From Actinomycetota bacterium (GTDB lineage: Bacteria > Actinomycetota > Actinomycetes > S36-B12): DNA of 49,353 nt. Positions 1-9,434 of the stretch are shown in pieces. How positions within the stretch are numbered: position 1 is the stretch's first letter; each line of letters begins with the position of its first letter. The notes below the pieces were generated by a model. It worked only from the letters and a program-made list of their open reading frames with translations, searched no databases and had not been told where the DNA came from. A program made the position numbers and the translations under genes. Location: the NCBI GenBank assembly GCA_027729805.1, contig JAQCEO010000001.1:74621-123973 (forward strand), read 5' to 3'.

Positions 1-161
1 AGTCACTCCGGGCCTGCAGGTATTCAACGGATTGGTGGGGCGGACGATTAGCAACCAATGAACCCCCTTGCGGAAAGGTACCCGCACGCAGGTGAGCAAT
101 CGGCCACTACTTGGGCCCGGAGTGCGCAAGGGTTCGGCAGATTTCCTACTAACGAAAGGGT

Positions 162-1181
162 TCAATTTCTTTCCGTTCGCACTCCTCCACGTAAGAAACC
201 CCAGCCCCAAGTGGCGTGCATCGCCGCGTACACTAACGGCAACCTAAGTGCGGCGCGCCAGGTCAGGCGCGGTTTGGTTAGGGCAGCAACCGCGCTGGCA
301 ACTAGATCAAGTAGTAAATAGCCGACAGGTGCCGCAAACCCAAGTACGGCTAGCCAAGGTAGGCCCATTAGCAGGCCGAATGCCCCCAGCAAAGTACCCA
401 AGACGACGCCGGCAACGGCAATTGGTGCGGCTAGGTAGCGCAGCGAGACGGTTTCTGGATGACGTGTTGCCACCTCACGGCGCCAGCGCCCGTAATCGTG
501 ATACTGCCTGGCTAAGGCACCCAGGGTTGGCCGGGGCCGGTAGGTGACTTTCAGATCCGGGGTGAACCAGACCGTGCCACCGGATTGCCTAATGCGCAGA
601 TTCATTTCCCAATCCTGCGCCCGCTCCATGGTGATGTCGTAGCCACCCACGCGGTCAAGTGCGGCACGTCGAAAGCAGCCTAGGTAGACACTTAGTGCTG
701 GGCCCGCTACGCCACCAAGATGAAATGCCGCTCCCCCCACCCCAAATCTCGACGTCATCGCACGTGCCGCGGCATTTTCAAAATTCGTGGTGCCCTCGGC
801 ATTCATGATGCCACCAACATTGTCGGCCCCACTAGCTTGCAGTGTCGCCACCGCAACCGCGACGTAGTCATTTGGGATCATCGCGTGCCCATCAACGCGA
901 ACAATGACCTCACCCGAAGCCGCTTCGATCGCTGCGTTCAGGCCCGCTGGTGTCTTGCCGGACGGATTCGCAACCACCCGCACCCGATCCTCGCGTACCG
1001 CAATGTCAGCGGCAACTAAGGCAGTTCGATCACGCGACGGCCCAACCGCCACGATGATTTCCAGCGCACCTGGGTAATTTTGCTCAAGGATTCGATCAAT
1101 CGAATGCTGCAGGTGTCGTTCCTCATTGATTACGGGCATGATCACCGACACACTTGGCAACTGCTGGGTTGGTGCGTTCAC
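162..1181 (-). CDS. Family 2 glycosyltransferase, ExoA-like, membrane-attached
   Basis: A 339-residue protein that probably transfers a sugar from a nucleotide donor onto a growing surface polysaccharide at the inner face of the membrane. The N-terminal GT-A domain opens with SVSVIMPVINEERHL, has the metal-binding VRVDGHA motif near residue 95 and the acceptor-side motif RAQDWEMNLRIRQSGG near residue 187. The C-terminal part has hydrophobic segments (about residues 245-300) and ends in the WGFLRGG tail seen in succinoglycan-type ExoA transferases. The ATG overlaps the stop of the upstream glycosyltransferase by 4 bases, so the two are translationally coupled. Family assignment is firm; donor and acceptor are unknown. 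Confidence 0.85.
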   Translation of the reverse strand: MNAPTQQLPSVSVIMPVINEERHLQHSIDRILEQNYPGALEIIVAVGPSRDRTALVAADIAVREDRVRVVANPSGKTPAGLNAAIEAASGEVIVRVDGHAMIPNDYVAVAVATLQASGADNVGGIMNAEGTTNFENAAARAMTSRFGVGGAAFHLGGVAGPALSVYLGCFRRAALDRVGGYDITMERAQDWEMNLRIRQSGGTVWFTPDLKVTYRPRPTLGALARQYHDYGRWRREVATRHPETVSLRYLAAPIAVAGVVLGTLLGAFGLLMGLPWLAVLGFAAPVGYLLLDLVASAVAALTKPRLTWRAALRLPLVYAAMHATWGWGFLRGGVRTERN

Positions 1182-2761
1182 TCTGCCGTGCCAAAAACTT
1201 CATGTTTTAGCAACCCAGGCCAGGTCTTCTCGGTTTTCGTCATGAAGTGCTCATCGGCGACAATTGCGGTGTGCGCGGCTAGGTGCCGAACATAGATGTA
1301 ACCAAGGCCATGGGTGCGGTAGATCAGGCCACCTGATGCTTTGACCGTTTCCAACAGGGCGCGATCAACCGACTTATTCACCGGCCGCCACCCACCGACA
1401 CTGTCAAGATCAGCGCGCGCGATCAACAAGGTGCCGCCAGCCACGAAGAAGGAATACTTCTCTGCGGCATAAGTAGGTCGAAATACTGTGGCGTCGTCGC
1501 CCTCGACATAGATCCAATCCAGCGCCTTGCCGACCACTTGGGCTCCTGAGTACATGCGCGCAAGGACCAAGTCCCAAACATGATTCGCGCCGTAGTAATC
1601 GTCATCATCGATCTTGGTAATGAGCTCACCATCGGCGCGCTGACTGACTACCTGCAAGGCAGCACCGAACGGCACGGTGCCTGGTACCGAGACGAACTCC
1701 AACTCGCGGCCGGCTAACCCAATTAACTCAGCCCGTTGGGCGCCGGTCAATTCGAATCCGTGTAAACCGACCATGACCTGCAAGTTGGGGTAATCCAACC
1801 GTGCGAGCTGCCGCATCGAATGCGTCAAATGGGTGTCGCGGTTGGTCAGCAGCACGGCGCTCACGAACGGCCAGCGCCCAAGTGCCGCGGCCGGGGTTGA
1901 ACCGCGAAGTGCGTCGCTTCGAGCAGCAACCGATGCCACCTGCACTTCCAGGAGGTCACCTAAGTCAGTGTTCACAACAATCCCACAGGCGTGCAATTGA
2001 TTCATCCATCTAGGGCCGAGATCCACTTCGGCGCGCACCGCCTTTGCTGACCGCAGGGCCTCGACATCACTTGAGCAAAGATTTCCCGTGATATCGAGTT
2101 TGAGCGTGGTGCCGCGCAACTTCAGGGTGCCACCTGCGATGGTGGCTGAGATAACTTCGGTTACTCCCAATGACCGGCGACCAATTGGATTGTGCACGCT
2201 CGGGTCGACCCACACCGGATACGAGGTGCCAGCAACTTGCCAAGTGTCATCGGAAACCACCACGGTTACGGCCCGCTCGATCTCTGGTAGTTGCGCTGAC
2301 GGCGGCACCACCAAGATGTCGCACCTGCGCAGGTGCGCGTGCACGCTGTCACCTGGTAGGACCACATCGTGGACATTGGCCGCGAGCGCCGCCGCCGTGG
2401 CCGGCAACCCCGGGGTCAAGGTCGCCATCGGTCCGACCCCTAGGCCCGGGGTTGGCCGTAGGCACCGCACCGCGGCGGCAAGTGCCAGCGCGATATCTAT
2501 CGGATCACGCCAAGCCAAGACCACCCGGGCGCCTGCTCCCCTCGGGTCGATCAGATAGGCGGCCAGGCCCGGTGCAGCCGGGGCTCCCACCCAGCCCTTG
2601 GGCGGTGACCAGTTGGCAAGGCGGATTTCCAAATTGGTCACCTGCGCCGCGCCGACACTGGTAACGCACAATTGCTGGAGCTGCTCGATGCCAGCCGCAT
2701 CGACCCGCCACTGGTTGGCGCGAGCTCGGATCCGGACCCCGGGAATGCCCACGAACGCCAC
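1178..2761 (-). CDS. Glycosyltransferase with C-terminal family 2 domain
   Basis: A 527-residue protein. The first ~290 residues match nothing I recognise. The C-terminal part is a GT-A fold: WPFVSAVLLTNRD starts the nucleotide-binding strand near residue 297, and ITKIDDDDYYG carries the acidic metal-binding motif near residue 385. It resembles the domain found in actinobacterial cell-surface transferases that act on neighbouring glycans. The gene is the first of a two-gene minus-strand operon and diverges from ugd. The start given is GTG at 2761; GTG at 2752 is an alternative, because TAAGGT lies 7 bases upstream of it and would give a leaderless transcript. Role in polysaccharide assembly is inferred from the neighbours. 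Confidence 0.75.
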   Translation of the reverse strand: MAFVGIPGVRIRARANQWRVDAAGIEQLQQLCVTSVGAAQVTNLEIRLANWSPPKGWVGAPAAPGLAAYLIDPRGAGARVVLAWRDPIDIALALAAAVRCLRPTPGLGVGPMATLTPGLPATAAALAANVHDVVLPGDSVHAHLRRCDILVVPPSAQLPEIERAVTVVVSDDTWQVAGTSYPVWVDPSVHNPIGRRSLGVTEVISATIAGGTLKLRGTTLKLDITGNLCSSDVEALRSAKAVRAEVDLGPRWMNQLHACGIVVNTDLGDLLEVQVASVAARSDALRGSTPAAALGRWPFVSAVLLTNRDTHLTHSMRQLARLDYPNLQVMVGLHGFELTGAQRAELIGLAGRELEFVSVPGTVPFGAALQVVSQRADGELITKIDDDDYYGANHVWDLVLARMYSGAQVVGKALDWIYVEGDDATVFRPTYAAEKYSFFVAGGTLLIARADLDSVGGWRPVNKSVDRALLETVKASGGLIYRTHGLGYIYVRHLAAHTAIVADEHFMTKTEKTWPGLLKHEVFGTAE

Positions 2762-2774
2762 CTTAGACGGCCGC

Positions 2775-2780
2775 TAGTCT
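2775..2780 (+). promoter_or_regulatory. -10 box of a leaderless promoter for ugd
   Basis: TAGTCT ends 6 bases before the GTG start of ugd, so transcription would begin at or next to the start codon. There is no Shine-Dalgarno sequence upstream of this GTG. Confidence 0.55.
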
Positions 2781-2786
2781 TCACAG

Positions 2787-4103
2787 GTGACCTTGCGACT
2801 GTCAGTCATCGGAACCGGGTATTTGGGCGCCACGCACGCCGCCTGCATGGCCGAACTGGGTTTTGAGGTGATCGGGGTGGATATTGACCCGGCCAAGGTC
2901 GAGACCTTGCAAAGTGGGCGGATTCCGTTCTACGAGCCCGACCTGCCCGAGGTGCTGGCCCGCAATATTGCCGCCGGCCGCCTGCGATTTACCACCTCGA
3001 TGCGCGAGGCGGCGGCCGCCGCTGACGTTCACTTCATCTGTGTCGGCACCCCGCAACAGTCCGGGGCAAATGCCGCCGACCTGTCCCAAGTATTCGGCTC
3101 CATCCAAGCCCTGGCACCGCACCTGCGCGCCGGCGCCCTAGTGGTCGGCAAATCCACGGTACCGGTTGGTACGGCAGCCGTGATCGCAGAGCAGTTGGCA
3201 CTTTCAGCACCTGATGTCGAAGTCGCCTGGAATCCTGAATTCCTGCGCGAGGGCTTCGCCGTCGCCGACACCTTGCACCCTGATCGATTGGTCGTTGGGG
3301 TGCGCAGCCAGCATGCAGAGGATTTGTTACGCGAGGTTTATGCGCCGCTGCTCGCCGATGGCGTGCCTTTCCTCGTCACCGATTTCCCCACCGCCGAACT
3401 CGTCAAAGTTGCCGCTAATTCATTCCTCGCTACCAAGATCTCGTTCATCAACGCGATGGCCGAGGTCTGTGAAGCAGCTGGCGCCGATATCGCCCAACTT
3501 GCCGAGGCAATTGGCTACGACCCGCGCATCGGTAACCGTTTCCTCGCCGCCGGTTTAGGTTTTGGTGGCGGCTGCCTACCAAAGGATATTCGCGCTTTCA
3601 TGGCTCGGGCTGGTGAACTCGGAGCCGAAGAGGCCCTCGCATTCTTGCGCGAGGTTGATCAAATTAATTTGCGTCAGCGCACCCATACGGTGAATCTCGC
3701 ACTTTCTGCACTAGGCGGATCATTCGCCGGTAAGAACGTCACGGTATTGGGCGCCGCCTTTAAGCCCGATAGTGACGACGTCCGCGATTCGCCCGCCCTT
3801 GCGGTCGCAGCGGCAATCCATAACGCCGGCGGCAACGTGGTCGTACATGATCCAAAGGCGCTGGCAAATGCCGCCCGCGTCTATCCAACATTGACCTATG
3901 TTGCAGGCGTCAGCGAAGCATTGGCCAATGCCGAGCTGGTGCTGCACTTAACCGAGTGGCCCGAATACCGGGAAATCGATCCCGGCGCACTGCCAGCCAC
4001 CGCCAAGCAACGTCATTTGATTGATGCCCGCAATCGCCTTGACCCACAGCTTTGGCGGGCAGCCGGCTGGACTTACCGCGCCCTCGGGCGCCCAACGGCC
4101 TAG
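2787..4103 (+). CDS. ugd: UDP-glucose 6-dehydrogenase
   Basis: A 438-residue cytoplasmic enzyme that oxidises UDP-glucose to UDP-glucuronate with two NAD+, supplying glucuronate for surface glycans. The Rossmann motif GTGYLGATHAACMAELGF is at the N-terminus. CVGTPQQSGANAADL is the NAD-domain loop, FLREGFAV and ELVKVAANSFLATKISF line the active site, and FGGGCLPKDI contains the catalytic cysteine near residue 259. The C-terminal UDP-binding domain carries LGAAFKPDSDDVRDSP. Length fits the family. The gene diverges from two glycosyltransferases, which fits a shared polysaccharide role. A GDP-mannose dehydrogenase is possible, but the sequence looks like the UDP-glucose type. Confidence 0.93.
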   Translation: MTLRLSVIGTGYLGATHAACMAELGFEVIGVDIDPAKVETLQSGRIPFYEPDLPEVLARNIAAGRLRFTTSMREAAAAADVHFICVGTPQQSGANAADLSQVFGSIQALAPHLRAGALVVGKSTVPVGTAAVIAEQLALSAPDVEVAWNPEFLREGFAVADTLHPDRLVVGVRSQHAEDLLREVYAPLLADGVPFLVTDFPTAELVKVAANSFLATKISFINAMAEVCEAAGADIAQLAEAIGYDPRIGNRFLAAGLGFGGGCLPKDIRAFMARAGELGAEEALAFLREVDQINLRQRTHTVNLALSALGGSFAGKNVTVLGAAFKPDSDDVRDSPALAVAAAIHNAGGNVVVHDPKALANAARVYPTLTYVAGVSEALANAELVLHLTEWPEYREIDPGALPATAKQRHLIDARNRLDPQLWRAAGWTYRALGRPTA

Positions 4104-4105
4104 TA

Positions 4106-4531
4106 ATGACCGATCTCTTCGGAAGTACAGCTGCTGTTGATCGGTTGCTGCGTGAGAGCAAACTTTGGTTCGTCGTTGGCCTCGGAAATAATCCAGATCG
4201 TGCCGCGTTTGCCGTCGCTTCGGTATTGCAGCAGCGCGGTAAGCGAATGATTCCGATTTATCCGCGGGCCGAAATCGTGCACGGCGAGCAGGGCTACGCG
4301 AGTATCGCCGAGGCTGCTGCTGCGGTTGGCGTCCCCGACGTAGTCGATGTCTTCATCCGCGCCGATCGAGCAGGTGAATTCGCCGACGCTGCCATCGCGG
4401 CCGGTGCTGGGGCGGTCTGGTTTCAGCTCGATGTCATCGACGAAGCGGCCGCGCAGCGGGTAGTCGATGCCGGCATGACCATGATCATGAACAAGTGCCC
4501 GGCCATCGAATGGCACCGGCTGCTCCCCTAG
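4106..4531 (+). CDS. CoA-binding domain protein (YccU type)
   Basis: A 141-residue protein made of one Rossmann-like CoA-binding domain. Motifs are WFVVGLGNNPDR near the N-terminus, MIPIYPRA in the middle, VVDVFIRAD, and MIMNKCPAIEWHRL at the end. The NKCPAIE ending is typical of the small stand-alone CoA-binding family. The chosen ATG lies two bases after the ugd stop, implying coupling; longer readings begin inside ugd and lack family sequence. The biological role of the family is not well defined. Its link to ugd is positional only. Confidence 0.8.
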   Translation: MTDLFGSTAAVDRLLRESKLWFVVGLGNNPDRAAFAVASVLQQRGKRMIPIYPRAEIVHGEQGYASIAEAAAAVGVPDVVDVFIRADRAGEFADAAIAAGAGAVWFQLDVIDEAAAQRVVDAGMTMIMNKCPAIEWHRLLP

Positions 4532-4541
4532 CAGCGAATAA

Positions 4542-5057
4542 CTATTGCACCGGCGGCAATAGGTTTTCACCCTTGGACTTGGCCACCGCATTTAGGTCCC
4601 CCTGGAATTTCAACATCGCCGCACGCAGTTCTGGGTTCGTCATTGCCAGCATGCGCACGGCAAGGAGTCCGGCATTACGGGCATTGCCGATGGCGACAGT
4701 TGCCACCGGCACACCGGCCGGCATCTGCACAATCGACAGCAGGGAATCCATGCCCTCTAAGGCCGCCGTTGAGATCGGAACCCCGATTACCGGAAGCGGT
4801 GTTAGCGAAGCGAGCATCCCCGGCAGGTGCGCTGAGCCGCCGGCACCGGCGATGATCACCCGGAGTCCACGCGTCGCCGCGGTGCTGCCGTACTCCACCA
4901 TTTCAAGTGGCATGCGGTGTGCCGAGATGACCCGCACCTCGTGGCCAACCCCGAACTCATCGAGTGCGGTCGCCGCCGCCTGCATGGTTGGCCAGTCAGA
5001 GTCACTGCCCATGCAAATGCCAACAACGGTTTCTGGGTTCGTCCCATGCTCACTCAT
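4542..5057 (-). CDS. purE: N5-carboxyaminoimidazole ribonucleotide mutase
   Basis: A 171-residue enzyme of de novo purine synthesis that converts N5-CAIR to CAIR. The signature [13 protein letters not shown] is at the N-terminus, the catalytic-histidine motif VISAHRMP follows near residue 45, and [13 protein letters not shown] near residue 70 completes the active site. It belongs to class I PurE, which pairs with PurK. The ATG at 5057 is preferred over the in-frame TTG one codon upstream. The gene overlaps the 3' end of purK by 8 bases. Confidence 0.96.
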   Translation of the reverse strand: MSEHGTNPETVVGICMGSDSDWPTMQAAATALDEFGVGHEVRVISAHRMPLEMVEYGSTAATRGLRVIIAGAGGSAHLPGMLASLTPLPVIGVPISTAALEGMDSLLSIVQMPAGVPVATVAIGNARNAGLLAVRMLAMTNPELRAAMLKFQGDLNAVAKSKGENLLPPVQ

Positions 5058-6195
5058 CAATTACTCCCGCGAAATAGTCAGCCGCGTGTCGGCCCCTTAT
5101 TAGAAGCTGCTCATAATCATCGCCGATCACCGTGACATGCCCAAGCTTGCGGCCCGGCTGCACCTGCTTGCCATAAAGATGCACTTTGACACCGGGATCA
5201 CGTGCGAGCACGTGTCGATATGCCGAATAGAGATCGTCGATCTCACCCCCAAGGATATTTACCATCACCGCATAGGGCGCCACCGCACGTGGATCACCAA
5301 GTGGTAGGTCAAGTACCGCCCGCAAGTGATTTTCGAACTGACTCGTCACCGCACCTTCGATGGACCAATGTCCCGAGTTATGCGGACGCATCGCGAGCTC
5401 ATTGACGAAAAGCCCATCGCCGGTGTCGAACATCTCAACGGCCAACATGCCGGTTACGTTTAGATCGCCAGCAATACGCAGCGCAATCTCCTGGGCCTGT
5501 ACCGCACGATCGGCCGCAAGTCCCGGGCACGGCACCACGACTTCGGCGCAGATGCCATTTATTTGTTTGGTGCGTACCACCGGGTACGCAACCGCCTGCC
5601 CATGCGGGGATCTGGCCACTTGCGCAGAAAGCTCCTGCACGAATTCAATATGTTCCTCGGCTAGCCATTGCGCGTCAGCGGCCAAGGGTATTGCGAGGAC
5701 TTCGGCAGCCTGTTCTGCTGACTGCAACACCCACACCCCACGCCCGTCATAGCCACCGCGTGAAGTCTTCAGTACCACCGGCCACCCGACTTCAGTAGCG
5801 AAGTCGGTTAGGTGATCTAGGGCCGACACCACCCGCCATTTCGGGCATGGGACCTCGATGTCATGAAGTGCACGGCGCATGTGGATCTTGTCCTGTGCAT
5901 GAAAGAGCGCAGAGGGACCGGGCCGCACCGCGATACCGAGTTCCTCGAGTTGTTCCAAATAAGCCGGAGGCACATGTTCGTGATCGAAGGTGATGACCGT
6001 GCATCCAGGAGCGAAGGCGAGCAAGGATTCGATGTCGTCATGGTCGCCGATACGCACATCGCGGACCACCTGGGCCGCCGGGTCGGTCGGTGACTTGGCT
6101 AAAACCCGAAAGCCAACCCCGAGAGCGGTAGCCGCCGCGGCACACATTTGAGCAAGTTGGCCCCCGCCGATCATGCCGACGACGGGTGCGCTCAC
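5050..6195 (-). CDS. purK: N5-carboxyaminoimidazole ribonucleotide synthase
   Basis: A 381-residue ATP-grasp enzyme that carboxylates AIR to N5-CAIR using bicarbonate, the step before Pur[16 protein letters not shown] forms the N-terminal nucleotide-site loop. [16 protein letters not shown] is the ATP-grasp lysine and glycine loop near residue 150. The [20 protein letters not shown] region carries the metal-binding Glu/Asn near residue 265. GTG start; TAGCCT lies 6 bases upstream, pointing to leaderless transcription of the purK-purE pair. Confidence 0.96.
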   Translation of the reverse strand: MSAPVVGMIGGGQLAQMCAAAATALGVGFRVLAKSPTDPAAQVVRDVRIGDHDDIESLLAFAPGCTVITFDHEHVPPAYLEQLEELGIAVRPGPSALFHAQDKIHMRRALHDIEVPCPKWRVVSALDHLTDFATEVGWPVVLKTSRGGYDGRGVWVLQSAEQAAEVLAIPLAADAQWLAEEHIEFVQELSAQVARSPHGQAVAYPVVRTKQINGICAEVVVPCPGLAADRAVQAQEIALRIAGDLNVTGMLAVEMFDTGDGLFVNELAMRPHNSGHWSIEGAVTSQFENHLRAVLDLPLGDPRAVAPYAVMVNILGGEIDDLYSAYRHVLARDPGVKVHLYGKQVQPGRKLGHVTVIGDDYEQLLIRGRHAADYFAGVIDE

Positions 6196-6201
6196 TGACT
6201 T

Positions 6202-6207
6202 AGGCTA
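6202..6207 (-). promoter_or_regulatory. -10 box of a leaderless promoter for purK
   Basis: Read on the minus strand, TAGCCT is followed by 6 bases and then the GTG of purK. No ribosome binding site is visible. Confidence 0.55.
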
Positions 6208-6229
6208 CAAGCGCAGCAGGCCGTTGCCC

Positions 6230-6769
6230 TCAGGTGCCGTCGGTCGGCAGCACCGGGCTGGTACCACTGGCATGGGAGCCCCCGCGGCGGCGGACATCGT
6301 CTTCTTCTTGCAACCGGTAGACGTCGCGCTGAATCTCTTCAACGTCAGGAACATCCTTGATGCTCAAGGTGCCTTCGACGTTGGCGGATTCGACCTTCAG
6401 CACCCCGAAGTTGAAGATGCGCCCGAGCACGCTCTGCTCGAATGAGACGCTGTTGACTTTGGCGAGCGGAACATCGCGCCCTTCCTTCGTCAACAACCCT
6501 TTGCGCACGATGATTCGACGATCGGTGAAGACATACTGCGTGGTGAGCCATTTCAATAAGGGGATCAACGCCCAAAAGAGCAGGATGATGACGCCGGCTA
6601 ATCCGATGATCCACCGCAGAATCGAACTATCGGTCAAGAAGTAAAGCCAGGTGCCAAAGAACACTATGGCGATGAGTACAGCCACCGGGTAGATGACGGC
6701 CCGCCAGTGGGGGCGCATTTCGAATTCAATTGATTCACCGGGTGAGAGCAGCTTCTTTGGGTAGGCCAT
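6230..6769 (-). CDS. PH-domain (bPH2/DUF304) membrane protein
   Basis: A 179-residue membrane protein. Two adjacent membrane segments (about residues 25-47 and 52-72) are followed by a bacterial PH domain with the core YVFTDRRIIVRKGLLTKEGRDV and a polar C-terminal tail. Related proteins sit between birA and purK in mycobacteria, and the same position is kept here. The function of the family is not established. The ATG at 6769 was chosen because it gives a normal N-terminus and lies two bases past the birA stop; a longer reading adds 55 arginine-rich residues that are antisense-like birA sequence. Confidence 0.8.
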   Translation of the reverse strand: MAYPKKLLSPGESIEFEMRPHWRAVIYPVAVLIAIVFFGTWLYFLTDSSILRWIIGLAGVIILLFWALIPLLKWLTTQYVFTDRRIIVRKGLLTKEGRDVPLAKVNSVSFEQSVLGRIFNFGVLKVESANVEGTLSIKDVPDVEEIQRDVYRLQEEDDVRRRGGSHASGTSPVLPTDGT

Positions 6770-6771
6770 GG

Positions 6772-7620
6772 CTAGATCGTTGCATGAATTACGTCGCCGG
6801 CGGCCACCGACCGGGTATTTCCCTGCGAGTCGGTGACCCCTAATTGGCCGTCGGCCCCGACTTCGGTCGCCAGCCCGGCAAGTACCTCGCCACCGGGCAT
6901 GCTGATCACTACCTGACGACCCAGACTCAGGCAACGCCCGCGGTAGTCGTCAATTAGCCCCATCCCGCCCCGCCATTGGTCAACCCGGCGCCGCAGGTGC
7001 CAAAGGGCGGCCGCCAGTAGCTGCCCGCGGTCCACCTCGGTGGCCCCCTCCAAAGCCAATGAGGTGGCCGAGGCGGTGGGCAGTTCAGCCACCTGGGCGC
7101 TGACGTTGATACCGCAGCCGAGGATCGCCTGGTCACCGGCTTCAACCAGCAGCCCGCCCAACTTGCGCGGCCCGGGTGCACCGCCTCGAGCCGGGCCGTC
7201 AATTACCAGGTCATTCGGCCATTTCAGCAGCACCGCCAGCTCGGTGACCTCGGTCAGTGCGTCGGCTACCCCCAGCCCCGCGGCCAGCGGTAATAGGCCC
7301 CGCTGCGCCGGTGCCACCGCGGCAATGTCAATAACCACCGACAGCCACAGCCCCGCACCGGCCGGGCTCTCCCACCCCCGGCCTTGGCGCCCCTTACCCG
7401 CCGATTGGTGCTCGGCCACCACGCAGGTGCCCTCGGGTACCGGGCCGGTTGCCAGTAACGCGGCCAGTTCGATATTTGTCGACGGGGTGGTCGCGAGCAA
7501 TTGGGGTTCGGGCCACCAACTGGCACCGGCCGGAGGTGGGTAGTGGGTCAGCCACCTGCGCACCGCTACCGCATCAAGTGGTGCGCGCGATGGCCGCTCA
7601 CCGAAGCGACCCGCATTCAT
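6772..7620 (-). CDS. birA: Biotin-[acetyl-CoA-carboxylase] ligase
   Basis: A 282-residue class I ligase without the N-terminal helix-turn-helix, so it is a ligase but not a repressor. It attaches biotin to the carrier domain of the acyl-CoA carboxylase alpha subunit encoded just across the divergent junction. STNIELAAL starts the catalytic domain, AEHQSAGKGRQGRGW is the biotinyl-AMP loop, LKWPNDLV binds biotin, and LGGLLVEAG follows. A C-terminal SH3-like domain ends the protein. TACCTT lies 7 bases before the ATG (leaderless pattern). Confidence 0.94.
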   Translation of the reverse strand: MNAGRFGERPSRAPLDAVAVRRWLTHYPPPAGASWWPEPQLLATTPSTNIELAALLATGPVPEGTCVVAEHQSAGKGRQGRGWESPAGAGLWLSVVIDIAAVAPAQRGLLPLAAGLGVADALTEVTELAVLLKWPNDLVIDGPARGGAPGPRKLGGLLVEAGDQAILGCGINVSAQVAELPTASATSLALEGATEVDRGQLLAAALWHLRRRVDQWRGGMGLIDDYRGRCLSLGRQVVISMPGGEVLAGLATEVGADGQLGVTDSQGNTRSVAAGDVIHATI

Positions 7621-7638
7621 GGTGGCTAAGGTACGGCG

Positions 7639-7644
7639 AGGAGG
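7639..7644 (+). promoter_or_regulatory. Strong ribosome binding site of accD
   Basis: AGGAGG sits 6 bases before the ATG of accD. It stands out because many neighbouring genes have no ribosome binding site at all. Confidence 0.7.
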
Positions 7645-7650
7645 AAAACC

Positions 7651-9225
7651 ATGTCAGCAGCACCCGACCCGCATACCACCGCGGGCAAAGCCGAGATCTT
7701 GCGCGAACGGCGGGCCGAAGCCGTCGACCGGCGCGGCGCCGCCGCCGAAAAGCAGCATGCCCGCGGCAAGATGACCGCGATGGAGCGCATTGACGCCCTC
7801 CTCGACGAAGGCTCCTTCCAGCAGCTAGATGGCCTTGCGAAGCATCGTTCGGTTGGTTTCGGACTGGAGAACAACAGACCGTACGGTGATGGGGTCATCA
7901 CCGGTTACGGCACCGTCGATGGTCGTCCGGTTTGTGTGTTCGCTCAGGATTTCACCGTTTTCGGCGGCTCCCTCGGTGAGGTTTTCGGCGAGAAGATCGT
8001 CAAAGTCATGGATCTGGCCATGAAGACCGGTTGTCCGGTCATCGGCCTCAACGACTCAGGTGGTGCGCGCATTCAAGAAGGTGTCGTCGCACTTGGTTTA
8101 TATGGTGAGATCTTCTACCGCAATGTGCAGTCCTCTGGTGTAATACCGCAGATATCCATGATCATGGGGCCATGTGCCGGTGGGGCCGTGTACTCACCGG
8201 CCATCACCGACTTCACCATCATGGTCGACAAGACCTCACATATGTTCATCACCGGCCCCGATGTCATCAAGACCGTGACTGGCGAAGACCTGGAGTTCGA
8301 GGATCTGGGCGGGGCTCTAACCCACAACTCGAAAAGTGGTGTCGCGCATTACATGGGCAGCGATGAAAATGATGCCTTTGACTACCTGAAGGCACTACTC
8401 TCCTTCCTCCCTAGCAATAATCTTGATAACGCGCCGGTCTACGAGGTGGAGGTCGCCCTCGAAATCACCGACGAAGACCGTGAGCTCGATACCATCGTCC
8501 CGGACTCCCCCAATCAGCCATATGACATGCATCGGGTCATCGAGCATGTGCTCGATGATGGTGAGTTCCTCGAAACCCAAGCCCTATTCGCGCCAAATAT
8601 TTTGTGCGGGTTCGGCCGCGTCGAAGGGCACTCGGTCGGGATCGTGGCAAATCAGCCCATGCAGTACGCGGGTACCTTGGATATTGACGCCTCGGAGAAG
8701 GCGGCACGCTTTGTCCGCACCTGCGATGCCTTCAATATTCCGGTCCTAACTTTCGTTGACGTTCCCGGCTTCCTACCGGGCACCGACCAGGAATGGAACG
8801 GCATCATCCGCCGCGGCGCAAAGCTTATTTATGCTTACGCCGAAGCCACCGTGCCTTTGGTGACCGTGATCACCCGAAAGGCCTACGGCGGTGCCTACGT
8901 CGTCATGGGCTCTAAGCATCTTGGTGCTGATCTGAATCTGGCCTGGCCCACCGCTGAGATAGCGGTGATGGGTGGGCAAGGGGCCGTAAATGTTTTGTAT
9001 CGCAAGGAACTGGCCGCTGCGCAAGATCCTGATGCCGAGCGCGCTCGGCTACTAGCCGAGTATCAGGACACCTTGGCTAATCCATATATCGCCGCAGAGC
9101 GCGGTTACGTCGACCGCGTCATCTTTCCTAGTGAGACCCGGCTGATGATTACCCGTGGCCTGCGCGCTTTGCGCAATAAGCGGGCCACCCGGCCACCGAA
9201 GAAGCACGGCAATATCCCGCTGTGA
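7651..9225 (+). CDS. accD5: Acyl-CoA carboxylase beta subunit (carboxyltransferase, AccD5/PccB type)
   Basis: A 524-residue carboxyltransferase that moves carboxyl groups from carboxybiotin to acetyl- or propionyl-CoA. The N-half has the acyl-CoA oxyanion motif [12 protein letters not shown] near residue 135 and [16 protein letters not shown] near residue 175. The C-half carries [22 protein letters not shown] and the second oxyanion region [18 protein letters not shown] near residue 415. It is the first gene of the accD-accE-maf-accA3 run. The neighbours and sequence suggest a propionyl/acetyl-CoA carboxylase; substrate preference cannot be fixed by eye. Confidence 0.95.
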   Translation: MSAAPDPHTTAGKAEILRERRAEAVDRRGAAAEKQHARGKMTAMERIDALLDEGSFQQLDGLAKHRSVGFGLENNRPYGDGVITGYGTVDGRPVCVFAQDFTVFGGSLGEVFGEKIVKVMDLAMKTGCPVIGLNDSGGARIQEGVVALGLYGEIFYRNVQSSGVIPQISMIMGPCAGGAVYSPAITDFTIMVDKTSHMFITGPDVIKTVTGEDLEFEDLGGALTHNSKSGVAHYMGSDENDAFDYLKALLSFLPSNNLDNAPVYEVEVALEITDEDRELDTIVPDSPNQPYDMHRVIEHVLDDGEFLETQALFAPNILCGFGRVEGHSVGIVANQPMQYAGTLDIDASEKAARFVRTCDAFNIPVLTFVDVPGFLPGTDQEWNGIIRRGAKLIYAYAEATVPLVTVITRKAYGGAYVVMGSKHLGADLNLAWPTAEIAVMGGQGAVNVLYRKELAAAQDPDAERARLLAEYQDTLANPYIAAERGYVDRVIFPSETRLMITRGLRALRNKRATRPPKKHGNIPL

Positions 9226-9434
9226 GTGCGCCCCAAGCAGGTGACATTGAAGTGGTCGCCGGTTCGCCAACCGCCGACGAACTAATCGCCATCGTCACCG
9301 TGTTGACGGCACGACTTTCTGATCGGCCAACCGGCAATAAGCCGGTGGGCCTGTGGGCTGATAAGGGGCGACTGACTAGGCCGCAACTTAGTGCCGGGCC
9401 CGGTGCTTGGCGCGCCTCCGCGCTGCCGAGGTGA
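9222..9434 (+). CDS. accE: Acyl-CoA carboxylase epsilon subunit
   Basis: A 70-residue protein. It is the small accessory subunit that in actinobacteria bridges the alpha and beta subunits of acyl-CoA carboxylase. The recognisable feature is the family pattern [20 protein letters not shown], followed by a low-complexity tail with one Trp near residue 45. The GTG start overlaps the accD stop by four bases (GTGA), and its own stop overlaps the GTG of maf. Position and pattern together make the call. Confidence 0.85.
   Translation: MSAPQAGDIEVVAGSPTADELIAIVTVLTARLSDRPTGNKPVGLWADKGRLTRPQLSAGPGAWRASALPR

Noticed and set aside
1-161. Possible gene at the left edge
   Set aside because: Only short frames exist on either strand and none has a recognisable protein or ribosome binding site.
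4495-5103. 202-codon plus-strand open frame over purE
   Set aside because: Shadow of purE; low-complexity Ser/Ala/Pro translation.
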